A DNA stretch of 64,000 nucleotides from Prosopocoilus inquinatus. Taxonomy: Eukaryota > Arthropoda > Insecta > Coleoptera > Lucanidae. A program made the position numbers and the translations under genes. Location: assembly GCA_036172665.1 (NCBI GenBank), contig JAYKNF010000024.1, forward strand, positions 62,001-126,000, given 5' to 3'. Under the pieces are notes generated by a model. The model was given only the letters and a program-made list of their open reading frames with translations, was not told where the DNA came from and ran no database searches. Shown in pieces: positions 25,413 to 39,900 of this stretch. Numbering within the stretch: the first letter of the stretch is position 1; every line of letters starts with the position of its first letter.

Positions 25413-25944
25413 TTGCTGAGTCCGAGAACTTCGTATCTCACATCAGAGTTACTGGAGTCCGTTGAAACGTCAAATAACATAGTAGATAAGTATGGATCGA
25501 TTAGATACATCACAGGAACAACGCTAATACGTGTTGTTTCGTTCAAAACTATTTCCAGCTTCTGCTGCGTCCGAGAACTTCGTATCTCACATCAGAGTTA
25601 CTGGAGTCCGTTGAAACGTCAAATAACATAGTAGATAAGTAAGGATCGATTCGATACATCACAGGAACAACGCTAATACGCGCTGTCTCGTTCAGAACTA
25701 TTTCCAGCTTCTGCTGCGTCTCAGAACTTCGTATCTCACATCAGAGTTACTGGAGTCCATCGTAAAGTCAAATAACATGTTAGATAAGTAAGGATCGATT
25801 AGATACAACACAGGAACGACGCTAATACGTGATGTTTCGTTCAAAAATATTTCCAGCTTCTGATGCGTCCGAGAACTTCGTATATCATATCAGAATTACT
25901 GGAGTGCATCGTAACGTCAAATAACAAGACAGATAAGTAAGGAT
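25413..25944 (+). repeat. Four-monomer cassette, copy 5
   Basis: It lies exactly 11 x 149 bp after copy 4. Private changes include gtctcagaac, acatgttag and tatatcatatcagaatt. Confidence 0.8.
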
Positions 25945-28900
25945 CGATTAGATACATCACAGGAACAACGCTAATACGTGTTATTTCGTTCAAAACTATT
26001 TCCAGCTCCTGCTGAGTCCGAGAACTTCGTATCTCACATCAGAGTTACTGGAGTCCGTTGAAACGTCAAATAACATAGTAGATAAGTAAGGATCGATTAG
26101 ATACATCACAGGAACAACGCTAGTACGTGTTATTTCGTTCAAGACTATTTCCAGCTCCTGCTGAGTCCGAGAACTTCGTATCTCACATCAGAGTTACTGG
26201 AGTGCATCGTAACGTCAAATAACAAGACAGATAAGTAAGGACCGATTAGATACATCACAGGAACAACGCTAATACGTGTTGTTCCGTTCAAAACTATTTC
26301 CAGCTTCTGCTGCGTCCGAAAACTTCGTATCCCAAACCAGAGTTACAGGAGTCCATCGTAACGTCAAATAACAAGATAGATAAATAAGGATCGATTAGAT
26401 ACATCACAGGAACAACGCTAATAGGTGTTATTTCGTTCAGAACTATTTCCAGCTCCTGCTGAGTCCGAGAACTTCTTATCTCCCATCAGAGTTACTGGAG
26501 TCCATCGTAAAATCAAATAACATGATAGATAAGTAAGGATCGATTAGATACATCACAGGAACAACGCTTATAAGTGTTATTTCGTTCAAAACTATTTCCA
26601 GCTCCTGCTGAGTCAGAGAACTTCGTATCTCACATCAGAGTTACTGGAGTTCGTTGAAACGTCAAATAACATAGTAGATAAGTAAGGATCGATTAGATAC
26701 ATCACAGGAATAACGCTAATACGTGTTGTTTCGTTCAGAACTATTTCCAGCTCCTGCTGCGTCCGAGAACTTCGTATCTCACATCAGAGATACTGGTGTC
26801 CATCGTAACGTCAAACAACATGATAGATAAGTAAGGATCGATTAGATACATCACAGGAACAACGCTAATACGTGTTGCTTCGTTCAAAATTATTTCCAGC
26901 TTCTGCTGCGTCCGAGAACTTCGTATCTCACATCAGAGTTACTGGAGTCCGTTGAAACGTCAAATAACATAGTAGATAAGTAAGGATCGATTAGATACAT
27001 CACAGGAACAACGCTAATACGTGTTGTTTCGTTCAAAACTATTTCCAACTTCTGCTGCGTCCGAGAACTTCGTATCTTACATCAGAGTTACTGGAGTCCG
27101 TTGAAACGTCAAATAACATAGTAGATAAGTAAGGATCGATTAGATACATCACAGGAACAACGAAAATGTGCTGTTTCGTTCAGAACTATTTCCAGCTTCT
27201 GCTGCGTCTGAGAACTTCGTATCTCACATCAGAGTTACTGGAGTCCATCGTAAAGTCAAATAACATGATAGATAAGTAAGGATCTATTAGATACATCACA
27301 GGAACGACGCTAATAAGTGTTGTTTCTTTCAAAGCTTTTTCCAGCATCTGCTGCGTCCGAAAACTTCGTATCTCACATCAGAATTACTGGAGTGCATCGT
27401 AACTTGAAATAACATGATAGATAAGTAAGGATCGATTAGATACATCACAGGAACAACGCTAATAAGTGTTATTTCGTTCAAAACTATTTCCAGCTTCTGC
27501 TGTGTCCGAAAACTTCGTATCTCAAATCAGAGTTACAGGAGTCCATCGTAACGTCAAATAACAAGATAGATAAGTAAGGATCGATTAGATACATCACAGG
27601 AACAACGCTAATACGTGTTGATTCGTTCAAAACTATTTCCAGCTCCTGCTGCGTCCGAGAACTTCGTATCTCACATCAGAGTTACTGGAGTCCGTTGAAA
27701 CGTCAAATAACATAGTAGATAAGTAAGGATCGATTAGATACATCACAGGAACAACGCTAATACGTGTTTTTTCGTTCAAAACTATTTCCAGGTCCTGCTG
27801 AGTCCGAGAACCTCGTATCTCACCTCAGAGTTACTGGAGTCCATCGTAAAGTCAAATAACATGATAGATAAGTAAGGATCGATTAGATACATCACAGGAA
27901 CGACGCTAATACGTGTTGTTTCGTTCAAAGCTTTTTCCAGCATCTGCTGCGTCCGAAAACTTCGTATCTCACATCAGAGTTACTGGGGTCCGTTGAAACG
28001 TCAAATAACATAGTAGATAAGTAAGGATCGATTAGATACATCACAGGAACAACGCTAATAGGTGTTGTTTCGTTCAAAACTATTTCCAGCTTCTGCTGCG
28101 TCCGAAAACTTCGTATCTCAAATCAGAGTTACAGGAGTCCGTTGAAACGTCAAATAACATAGTAGATAAGTAAGGATCGATTAGATACATCACAGGAACA
28201 ACGCTAATACGTGTTGTTTCGTTCAAAACTATTTCCAGCTCCTGCTGCGTCCGAGAACTTTGTATCTCACATCAGAGTTACTGGAGTCCGTTGAAACGTC
28301 AAATAACATAGTAGATAAGTAAGGATCGATTAGATACATCACAGGAACAACGCTAATACGTGTTTTTTCGTTCAAAACTATTTCCAGGTCCTGCTGAGTC
28401 CGAGAACCTCGTATCTCACATCAGAGTTACTGGTGTCCATCATAACGTCAAACAACATGATAGATAAGTAAGGATAGATTAGATAAATCACAGCAACAAC
28501 GCTAATACGTGTTGTTTCGTTCAAAACTATTTCCAGGTTCTGCTGCGTCCGAGAACTTCGTATCTCACATCAGAGTTACTGGAGTCCATCGTAACGTCAA
28601 ACAACATGATAGATAAGTAAGGATCGATTAGATACATCACAGGAACAAGCTAATACGTGTTATTTCGTTCAAAACTATTTCCAGCTCCTGCTGAGTCCGA
28701 GAACTTCGTATCTCACATCAGAGTTACTGGAGTCCGTTGAAATGTCAAATAACATAGTAGATAAGTAAGGATCGATTAGATACTACACAGGAACAACGCT
28801 AATACGTGTTGTTTCGTTCAGAACTATTTCCAGCTCCTGCTGCGTCCGAGAGATTCGTATTTCACATCAAAGTTACTGGAGTCCATCGTAAAGTCAAATA

Positions 28901-29730
28901 ACATGATAGATAAGTAAGGATCGATTAGATACATCACAGGAACAACGCTAATACGTGTAATTTCGTTCAAAACTATTTTCAGCTCCTGCTGAGTCCGAGA
29001 ACTTCGTATCTCATATCATAGTTACTGGAGTCCGTTGAAACGTCAAATAACATAGTAGATAAGTAAGGATCGATTAGATACATCACAGGAATAACGCTAA
29101 TACGTGTTGTTTCGTTCAGAACTATTACCAGCTCCTGCTGCGTCTGAGAACTTCGTATCTCACATCAGAGTTACTGGTTTCCATCGTAACGTCAAACAAC
29201 ATGATAGATAAGTAAGGATCGATTAGATACATCACAGGAACAACGCTAATAGGTGTTATTTCGTTCAGAACTATTTCCAGCTCCTGCTGAGTCCGAGAAC
29301 TTCGTATCTCCCATCAGAGTTACTGGAGTCCATCGTAAAGTCAAATAACATGATAGATAAGTAAGGATCGATTAGATACATCACAGGAACAACGCTAATA
29401 CGTGTTATTTCGTTCAAAACTATTTCCAGCTCCAGCTGAGTCCGAGAACTTCGTATCTCACATCAGAGTTACTGGAGTGCATCGTAACGTCAAATAACAA
29501 GACAGATAAGTAAGGATCGATTAGATACATCACAGGAACAACGCTAATAGGTGTTATTTCGTTCAAAACTATTTCCAGCTTCTGCTGCGTCCGAAAACTT
29601 CGTATCCCAAATCAGAGTTACAGGAGTCCATCGTAACGTCAAATAACAAGATAGATAAGTAAGGATCGATTAGATACATCACAGGAACAACGCTAATAGG
29701 TGTTATTTCGTTCAAAACTATTTCCAGCTA
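25945..29730 (+). repeat. Mixed monomers between cassettes 5 and 6
   Basis: Satellite monomers only. The stretch contains the second copy of the 22.7-23.7 kb segment (28,231-29,245). The ttcaaagctttt form appears near 27,330 and 27,925. One monomer is 2 bp short (gaacaacgaaaatgtg, about 27,160). The distance between cassettes 5 and 6 is 29 x 149 minus 3, fully explained by that 2-bp loss and the 1-bp loss at about 28,650. Confidence 0.75.
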
Positions 29731-30262
29731 TTGCTGAGTCCGAGAACTTCGTATCTCACATCAGAGTTACTGGAGGTCGTTGAAACGTCAAATAACATAG
29801 TAGATAAGTATGGATCGATTAGATACATCACAGGAACAACGCTAATACGTGTTGTTTCGTTCAAAACTATTTCCAGCTTCTGCTGCGTCCGAGAACTTCA
29901 TATCTCACATCAGAGTTACTGGAGTCCGTTGAAACGTCAAATAACATAGTAGATAAGTAAGGATCGATTCGATACATCACAGGAACAACGCTAATACGCG
30001 CTGTCTCGTTCAGAACTATTTCCAGCTTCTGCTGCGTCTGAGAACTTCGTATCTCACATCAGAGTTACTGGAGTCCATCGTAAAGTCAAATAACATGATA
30101 GATAAATAAGGATCGATTAGATACAACACAGGAACGACGCTAATACGTGATGTTTCGTTCAAAAATATTTCCAGCTTCTGATGCGTCCGAGAACTTCGTA
30201 TCTCACATCAGAGTTACTGGAGTGCATCGTAACGTCAAATAACAAGACAGATAAGTAAGGAT
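29731..30262 (+). repeat. Four-monomer cassette, copy 6
   Basis: The cassette signature is complete, with private changes ctggaggtcgttg (about 29,771), gaacttcatatc and gataaataagg. Confidence 0.8.
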
Positions 30263-33200
30263 CGATTAGATACATCACAGGAACAACGCTAATACGTGTT
30301 ATTTCGTTCAAAACTATTTCCAGATCCTGCTGAGTCCGAGAACTTCGTATCTCCCATCAGAGTTACTGGAGTCCATCGTAAAATCAAATAACATGATAGA
30401 TAAGTAAGGATCGATTAGATACATCACAGGAACAACGCTAATAAGTGTTATTTCGTTCAAAACTATTTCCAGCTCCTGCTGAGTCAGAGAACTTCGTATC
30501 TCACATCAGAGTTACTGGAGTCCGTTGAAACGTCAAATAACATAGTAGATAAGTAAGGATCGATTAGACACATCACAGGAACAACGCTAATACGTGTTGT
30601 TTCGTTCAAAACTATTTCCAAATTCTGCTGCTTCCGAGAACTTCGTATCTCACATCAGAGTTACTGGAGTCAGTTGAAACGTCAAATAACATAGTAGATA
30701 AGTAAGGATCGATTAGATACATCACAGGAACAACGCTAATACGTGCTGTTTCGTTCAGAACTATTTCCAGCTTCTGCTGCGTCTGAGAACTTCGTATCTC
30801 ACATCAGAGTTACTGGAGTCCATCGTAAAGTCAAATAACATGATAGATAAGTAAGGATCGATTAGATACATCACAGGAACGACGCTAATACGTGTTGTTT
30901 CGTTCAAAGCTTTTTCCAGCATCTGCTGCGTCCGAAAACTTCGTATCTCACATCAGAGTTACAGGAGTGCATCGTAACTTGAAATAACATGATAGATAAG
31001 TAAGGATCGATTAGATACATCACAGGAACAACGCTAATAAGTGTTATTTCGTTCAAAACTATTTCCGGCTCCTGCTGAGTAATATAACTTCGTATCTCAC
31101 ATCAGAGTTACTGGAGTCCCTCGTAACGTGAGATAACATGATAGAAAAGTAAGGATCGATTAGATACATCACAGGAACAACGCTAAAACGTGTTATTTCG
31201 TTCAAAACTATTTCCAGCATCTGCTGCGTCCGAAAACTTCGTATCTCACATCAGAGTTACTGGATTCCATCGTAAAGTCAAATAACATGATAGATAAGTA
31301 AGGATCGATTAGATACATCACAGGGACAACGCTAATACGTGTTGTTTCGTTCAAAACTATTTCCAGCTTCTGCTGCGTCCGAAAACTTCGTATCCCAAAT
31401 CAGAGTTACAGGAGTCCATCGTAACGTCAAATAACAAGATAGATAAGTAAGGATCGATTAGATACATCACAGGAACAACGCTAATAGGTGTTATTTCGTT
31501 CAGAACTATTACCAGCTCCTGCTGAGTCCGAGAACTTCTTATCTCCCATCAGAGTTACTGGAGTCCATCGTAAAGTCAAATAACATGATAGATAAGTAAG
31601 GATCGATTAGATACATCACAGGAACAACGCTAATACGTGTTATTTCGTTCAAAACTATTTCCAGCTCCTGCTGAGTCCGAGAACTTCGTGTCTCACATCA
31701 GAGTTACTGGAGTCCGTTGAAACGTCAAATAACATAGTAGATAAGTAAGGATCTATTAGATACATCACAGGAATAACACTAATACGTGTTGTTTCGTTCA
31801 GAACTATTTCCAGCTCCTGCTGCGTCCGAGAACTTCGTATCTCACATCAGAGATACTGGTGTCCATCGTAACGTCAAACAACATGATAGATAAGTAAGGA
31901 TCGATTAGATACATCACAGGAACAACGCTAATACGTGTTGTTTCGTTCAAAACACTTTCCAGCTTCTGCTGCGTCCGAGAACTTCGTATCTCACATCAGA
32001 GTTACTGGAGTCCGTTGAAACGTCCAATAACATAGTAGATAAGTAAGGATCGATTAGATGCATCACAGGAACAACGCTAATACGTGTTGTTTCGTTCAAA
32101 ACTATTTCCAGCTTCTGCTGCGTCCGAAAACTTCGTATCCCAAATCAGAATTACAGGAGTCCATCGTAACGTCAAATAACAAGATAGATAAATAAGGATC
32201 GATTAGATACATCACAGGAACAACGCTAATAGGTGTTATTTCGTTCAGAACTATTACCAGCTCCTGCTGAGTCCGAGAACTTCTTATCTCCCATCAGAGT
32301 TACTGGAGTCCATCGTAAAGTCAAATAACATGATAGATAAGTAAGGATCGATTAGATACATCACAGGAACAACGCTAATAGGTGTTATTTCGTTCAGAAC
32401 TATTACCAGCTCCTGCTGAGTCCGAGAACTTCGTATCTCACATCAGAGATACTGGTGTCCATCGTAACGTCAAGCAACATGATAGATAAGTAAGGATCGA
32501 TTAGATACATCACAGGAACAACGCTAATACGTGTTGTTTCGTTCAAAACACTTTCCAGCTTCTGCTGCGTCCGAGAACTTCGTATCTCACATCAGAGTTA
32601 CTGGAGTCCGTTGAAACGTCCAATAACATAGTAGATAAGTAAGGTTCGATTAGATGCATCACAGGTACAACGCTAATACGTGTTGTTTCGTTCAAAACTA
32701 TTTCCAGCTTCTGCTGCGTCTGAGAACTTCGTATCTCACATCAGAGTTACTGGAGTCCATCGTAAAGTCAAATAACATGATAGATAAGTAAGGATCGATT
32801 AGATACATCACAGGAACGACGCTAATACGTGTTGTTTCGTTCAAAGCTTTTTCCAGCATCTGCTGCGTCCGAAAACTTCGTATCTCACATCAGAGTTACT
32901 GGAGTGCATCGTAACTTGAAATAACATGATAGATAAGTAAGGATCGATTAGATACATCACAGGAACAACGCTAATACGTGTTGTTTCGTTCAAAACTATC
33001 TCCAGCTTCTGCTGCGTCCGAAAACTTCGTAACTCACATCAGAGTTACTGGAGTCTGTTGAAACGTCAAATAACATAGTAGATAAGTAAGGATCGATCAG
33101 ATACATCACAGGAACAACGCTAATACGTGTTGTTTCGTTCAGAAGTATTTCCAGCTCCTGCTGAGTCCGAGAACTTCGTATCTCATATCAGAGTTACTGG

Positions 33201-33759
33201 AGTCCGTTGAAACGTCAAATAACATAGTAGATACGTAAGGATCGATTAGATACATCACAGGAACAACGCTAATACGTGTTGTTTCGTTCAAAACTATTTC
33301 CAGCGTCTGCTGCGTCCGAGAACTTCGTATCTCCCATCAGAGTTACTGAAGTGCATCGCAACTTCAAATAACATGATAGATAAGTAAGGATCGATTAGAT
33401 ACATCACAGGAACAACGCTAGTACGTGTTGTTTCGTTCAAAACTATTTCCAGCTTCTGCTGCGTCCGAGAACTTCGTATCTCACATCAGAGTTACTGGAG
33501 TCCATCGTAACGTCAAATAACAAGATAGATAAGTAAGGATCGATTAGATACATCACAGGAACAACGATAATACGTGTTATTTCGTTCAAAACTATTTCCG
33601 GCTCCTGCTGAGTCCTATAACTTCGTATCTCACATCAGAGTTACTGGAGTCCATCGTAACTTGAAATAACATGATAGATAAGTAAGGAACGATTAGATAC
33701 ATCACAGGAACAACGCTAATACGTGTTGTTTCGTTCAAAACTATTTCCAACTTCTGCTG
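30263..33759 (+). repeat. 21-mer HOR unit and lead-in
   Basis: The gctgcttccgag anchor at 30,631 and 33,760 (cttccgag), and gctgagtaatataac at 31,074 and 34,203, are both 3,129 bp = 21 x 149 apart. The unit also contains the attaccagctcc and aaacactttcc forms, each repeated internally (31,952 and 32,548 are four monomers apart), which explains why it is longer than the 19-mer units that follow. Confidence 0.75.
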
Positions 33760-35830
33760 CTTCCGAGAACTTCGTATCTCACATCAGAGTTACTGGAGTC
33801 AGTTGAAACGTCAAATAACATAGTAGATAAGTAAGGATCGATTAGATACATCACAGGAACAACGCTAATACGTGCTGTTTCGTTCAGAACTATTTCCAGC
33901 TTCTGCTGCGTCTGAGAACTTCGTATCTCACATCAGAGTTACTGGAGTCAGTTGAAACGTCAAATGACATAGTAGATAAGTAAGGATCGATTAGATACAT
34001 CACAGGAACGACGCTAATACGTGTTGTTTCGTTCAAAGCTTTTTCCAGCATCTGCTGCGTCCGAAAACTTCGTATCTCACATCAGAGTTACTGGAGTGCA
34101 TCGTAACTTGAAATAACATGATAGATAAGTAAGGATCGATTAGATACATCACAGGAACAACGCTAATAAGTGTTATTTCGTTCAAAACTATTTCCGGCTC
34201 CTGCTGAGTAATATAACTTCGTATCTCACATCAGAGTTACTGGAGTCCCTCGTAACGTGAAATAACATGATAGAAAAGTAAGGATCGATTAGATACATCA
34301 CAGGAACAACGCTAAAACGTGTTGTTTCGTTCAAAACTATTTCCAGCATCTGCTGCGTCCGAAAACTTCGTATCTCACATCAGAGTTACTGGATTCCATC
34401 GTAAAGTCAAATAACATGATAGATAAGTAAGGATCGATTAGATACATCACAGGAACAACGCTAATACGTGTTGTTTCGTTCAAAACTATTTCCAGCTTCT
34501 GCTGCGTCCGAAAACTTCGTATCCCAAATCAGAGTTACAGGAGTCCATCGTAACGTCAAATAACAAGATAGATAAGTAAGGATCGATTAGATACATCACA
34601 GGAACAACGCTAATAGGTATTATTTCGTTCAGAACTATTACCAGCTCCTGCTGAGTCCGAGAACTTCTTATCTCCCATCAGAGTTACTGGAGTCCATCGT
34701 AAAGTCAAATAACATGATAGATAAGTAAGGATCGATTAGATACATCACAGGAACAACGCTAATACGTGTTATTTCGTTCAAAACTATTTCCAGCTCCTGC
34801 TGAGTCCGAGAACTTCGTATCTCACATCAGAGTTACTGGAGTCCGTTGAAACGTCAAATAACATAGTAGATAAGTAAGGATCTATTAGATACATCACAGG
34901 AATAACGCTAATACGTGTTGTTTCGTTCAGAACTATTTCCAGCTCCTGCTGCGTCCGAGAACTTCGTATCTCACATCAGAGATACTGGTGTCCATCGTAA
35001 CGTCAAACAACATGATAGATAAGTAAGGATCGATTAGATACATCACAGGAACAACGCTAATACGTGTTGTTTCGTTCAAAACACTTTCCAGCTTCTGCTG
35101 CGTCCGAGAACTTCGTATCTCACATCAGAGTTACTGGAGTCCGTTGAAACGTCCAATAACATAGTAGATAAGTAAGGATCGATTAGATGCATCACAGGAA
35201 CAACGCTAATACGTGTTGTTTCGTTCAAAACTATTTCCAGCTTCTGCTGCGTCTGAGAACTTCATATCTCACATCAGAGTTACTGGAGTCCATCGTAAAG
35301 TCAAATAACATGATAGATAAGTAAGGATCGATTAGATACATCACAGGAACGACGCTAATACGTGTTGTTTCGTTCAAAGCTTTTGCCAGCATCTGCTGCG
35401 TCCGAAAACTTCGTATCTCACATCAGAGTTACTGGAGTGCATCGTAACTTGAAATAACATGATAGATAAGTAAGGATCAATTAGATACATCACAGGAACA
35501 ACGCTAATAAGTGTTATTTCGTTCAAAACTATTTCCGGCTCCTGCTGAGTTATATAACTTCGTATCTCACATCAGAGTTACTGGAGTCCCTCGTAACGTG
35601 AAATAACATGATAGAAAAGTAAGGATCGATTAGATACATCACAGGAACAACGCTAATACGTGTTGTTTCGTTCAAAACTATTTCCAGCATCTGCTGCGTC
35701 CGAAAACTTCGTATCTCACATCAGAGTTACTGGATTCCATCGTAAAGTCAAATAACATGATAGATAAGTAAGGATCGATTAGATACATCACAGGAACAAC
35801 GCTAATACGTGTTGTTTCGTTCAAAACTAT
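33000..35830 (+). repeat. 19-mer HOR, copy A (2,831 bp)
   Basis: It starts at the rare state ctatctccag, which recurs at 35,831 and 38,662, exactly 19 x 149 bp apart. Copies A and B share private states such as acgataatacg (about 33,565 and 36,396), aataggtatt (about 34,615 and 37,446) and catagtagatacg. I saw only isolated differences, for example gaacTtcg against gaacAtcg in the second monomer. Confidence 0.88.
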
Positions 35831-38661
35831 CTCCAGCTTCTGCTGCGTCCGAAAACTTCGTAACTCACATCAGAGTTACTGGAGTCTGTTGAAACGTCAA
35901 ATAACATAGTAGATAAGTAAGGATCGATCAGATACATCACAGGAACAACGCTAATACGTGTTGTTTCGTTCAGAAGTATTTCCAGCTCCTGCTGAGTCCG
36001 AGAACATCGTATCTCATATCAGAGTTACTGGAGTCCGTTGAAACGTCAAATAACATAGTAGATACGTAAGGATCGATTAGATACATCACAGGAACAACGC
36101 TAATACGTGTTGTTTCGTTCAAAACTATTTCCAGCGTCTGCTGCGTCCGAGAACTTCGTATCTCCCATCAGAGTTACTGAAGTGCATCGCAACTTCAAAT
36201 AACATGATAGATAAGTAAGGATCGATTAGATACATCACAGGAACAACGCTAGTACGTGTTGTTTCGTTCAAAACTATTTCCAGCTTCTGCTGCGTCCGAG
36301 AACTTCGTATCTCACATCAGAGTTACTGGAGTCCATCGTAACGTCAAATAACAAGATAGATAAGTAAGGATCGATTAGATACATCACAGGAACAACGATA
36401 ATACGTGTTATTTCGTTCAAAACTATTTCCGGCTCCTGCTGAGTCCTATAACTTCGTATCTCACATCAGAGTTACTGGAGTCCATCGTAACTTGAAATAA
36501 CATGATAGATAAGTAAGGAACGATTAGATACATCACAGGAACAACGCTAATACGTGTTGTTTCGTTCAAAACTATTTCCAACTTCTGCTGCTTCCGAGAA
36601 CTTCGTATCTCACATCAGAGTTACTGGAGTCAGTTGAAACGTCAAATAACATAGTAGATAAGTAAGGATCGATTAGATACATCACAGGAACAACGCTAAT
36701 ACGTGCTGTTTCGTTCAGAACTATTTCCAGCTTCTGCTGCGTCTGAGAACTTCGTATCTCACATCAGAGTTACTGGAGTCAGTTGAAACGTCAAATGACA
36801 TAGTAGATAAGTAAGGATCGATTAGATACATCACAGGAACGACGCTAATACGTGTTGTTTCGTTCAAAGCTTTTTCCAGCATCTGCTGCGTCCGAAAACT
36901 TCGTATCTCACATCAGAGTTACTGGAGTGCATCGTAACTTGAAATAACATGATAGATAAGTAAGGATCGATTAGATACATCACAGGAACAACGCTAATAA
37001 GTGTTATTTCGTTCAAAACTATTTCCGGCTCCTGCTGAGTAATATAACTTCGTATCTCACATCAGAGTTACTGGAGTCCCTCGTAACGTGAAATAACATG
37101 ATAGAAAAGTAAGGATCGATTAGATACATCACAGGAACAACGCTAAAACGTGTTGTTTCGTTCAAAACTATTTCCAGCATCTGCTGCGTCCGAAAACTTC
37201 GTATCTCACATCAGAGTTACTGGATTCCATCGTAAAGTCAAATAACATGATAGATAAGTAAGGATCGATTAGATACATCACAGGAACAACGCTAATACGT
37301 GTTGTTTCGTTCAAAACTATTTCCAGCTTCTGCTGCGTCCGAAAACTTCGTATCCCAAATCAGAGTTACAGGAGTCCATCGTAACGTCAAATAACAAGAT
37401 AGATAAGTAAGGATCGATTAGATACATCACAGGAACAACGCTAATAGGTATTATTTCGTTCAGAACTATTACCAGCTCCTGCTGAGTCCGAGAACTTCTT
37501 ATCTCCCATCAGAGTTACTGGAGTCCATCGTAAAGTCAAATAACATGATAGATAAGTAAGGATCGATTAGATACATCACAGGAACAACGCTAATACGTGT
37601 TATTTCGTTCAAAACTATTTCCAGCTCCTGCTGAGTCCGAGAACTTCGTATCTCACATCAGAGTTACTGGAGTCCGTTGAAACGTCAAATAACATAGTAG
37701 ATAAGTAAGGATCTATTAGATACATCACAGGAATAACGCTAATACGTGTTGTTTCGTTCAGAACTATTTCCAGCTCCTGCTGCGTCCGAGAACTTCGTAT
37801 CTCACATCAGAGATACTGGTGTCCATCGTAACGTCAAACAACATGATAGATAAGTAAGGATCGATTAGATACATCACAGGAACAACGCTAATACGTGTTG
37901 TTTCGTTCAAAACACTTTCCAGCTTCTGCTGCGTCCGAGAACTTCGTATCTCACATCAGAGTTACTGGAGTCCGTTGAAACGTCCAATAACATAGTAGAT
38001 AAGTAAGGATCGATTAGATGCATCACAGGAACAACGCTAATACGTGTTGTTTCGTTCAAAACTATTTCCAGCTTCTGCTGCGTCTGAGAACTTCATATCT
38101 CACATCAGAGTTACTGGAGTCCATCGTAAAGTCAAATAACATGATAGATAAGTAAGGATCGATTAGATACATCACAGGAACGACGCTAATACGTGTTGTT
38201 TCGTTCAAAGCTTTTGCCAGCATCTGCTGCGTCCGAAAACTTCGTATCTCACATCAGAGTTACTGGAGTGCATCGTAACTTGAAATAACATGATAGATAA
38301 GTAAGGATCAATTAGATACATCACAGGAACAACGCTAATAAGTGTTATTTCGTTCAAAACTATTTCCGGCTCCTGCTGAGTTATATAACTTCGTATCTCA
38401 CATCAGAGTTACTGGAGTCCCTCGTAACGTGAAATAACATGATAGAAAAGTAAGGATCGATTAGATACATCACAGGAACAACGCTAATACGTGTTGTTTC
38501 GTTCAAAACTATTTCCAGCATCTGCTGCGTCCGAAAACTTCGTATCTCACATCAGAGTTACTGGATTCCATCGTAAAGTCAAATAACATGATAGATAAGT
38601 AAGGATCGATTAGATACATCACAGGAACAACGCTAATACGTGTTGTTTCGTTCAAAACTAT
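35831..38661 (+). repeat. 19-mer HOR, copy B (2,831 bp)
   Basis: Direct tandem copy of A with almost no differences, so this pair is among the youngest duplications in the window. The start of a third copy follows at 38,662 and shares gaacAtcg with B, but it diverges near 39,300 (aataccatgatag). Confidence 0.88.
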
Positions 38662-39900
38662 CTCCAGCTTCTGCTGCGTCCGAAAACTTCGTAACTCACA
38701 TCAGAGTTACTGGAGTCTGTTGAAACGTCAAATAACATAGTAGATAAGTAAGGATCGATCAGATACATCACAGGAACAACGCTAATACGTGTTGTTTCGT
38801 TCAGAAGTATTTCCAGCTCCTGCTGAGTCCGAGAACATCGTATCTCATATCAGAGTTACTGGAGTCCGTTGAAACGTCAAATAACATAGTAGATACGTAA
38901 GGATCGATTAGATACATCACAGGAACAACGCTAATACGTGTTGTTTCGTTCAAAACTATTTCCAGCTTCTGCTGCGTCCGAGAACTTCGTATCTCCCATC
39001 AGAGTTACTGAAGTGCATCGCAACTTCAAATAACATGATAGATAAGTAAGGATCGATTAGATACATCACAGGAACAACGCTAGTACGTGTTGTTTCGTTC
39101 AAAACTATTTCCAGCTTCTGCTGCGTCCGAGAACTTCGTATCTCACATCAGAGTTACTGGAGTCCATCGTAACGTCAAATAACAAGATAGGTAAGTAAGG
39201 ATCGATTAGATACATCACAGGAACAACGCTAATACGTGTTATTTCGTTCAAAACTATTTCCGGCTCCTGCTGAGTCCTATAACTTCGTATCTCACATCAG
39301 AGTTACTGGAGTCCATCGTAACGTGAAATACCATGATAGATAAGTAAGGATCGATTAGATACATCACAGGAACAACGCTAATACCTGTTGTTTCGTTCAA
39401 AACTATTTCCAGCTTCTGCTGCGTCCGAAAACTTCGTATCTCATATCAGAGTTACTGGAGTCCATCGTAACGTGAAATAATATGATAGATAACCTAAGGA
39501 TCGATTAGATATATCACAGGAACAACGCTAATACGTGTTGTTTCGTTCAAAACTATTTCCAGCTCCTGCTGAATCCGAGAACTTCGTATCTCACATCAGA
39601 GTTACTGGAGTCCATCGTAAAGTCAAATAACATGATAGATAAGTATTGATCGATTAGATACATCACAGGAACGACGCTAATACGTGTTGTTTCTTTCAAA
39701 AGTTTTTCCAGCTTCTGCTGCGTCCGAAAACTTCGTATCTCACATCAGAGTTACTGGAGTCCATCGTAACTTGAAATAAAATTATAGATAAGTAAGGATC
39801 GATTAGATACATCACAGGAACAACGCTAATACGTGTTATTTCGTTCAAAACTATTTCCGGCTCCTGCTGAGTCCTATAACTTCGTATCTCACATGAGAGT
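38662..39900 (+). repeat. Segment repeated at 49.0-50.3 kb
   Basis: It starts as a third copy of the 2,831-bp unit, then follows a different order also found 10,349 bp downstream: accatgatag (39,330 and 49,679), a +1-bp monomer (gataacctaagg at about 39,490 and gataaactaagg at about 49,840), and taaaattatag (about 39,778 and 50,127). The offset is 69 x 149 plus 68, the 68 being the sum of the indels between the copies. Confidence 0.75.
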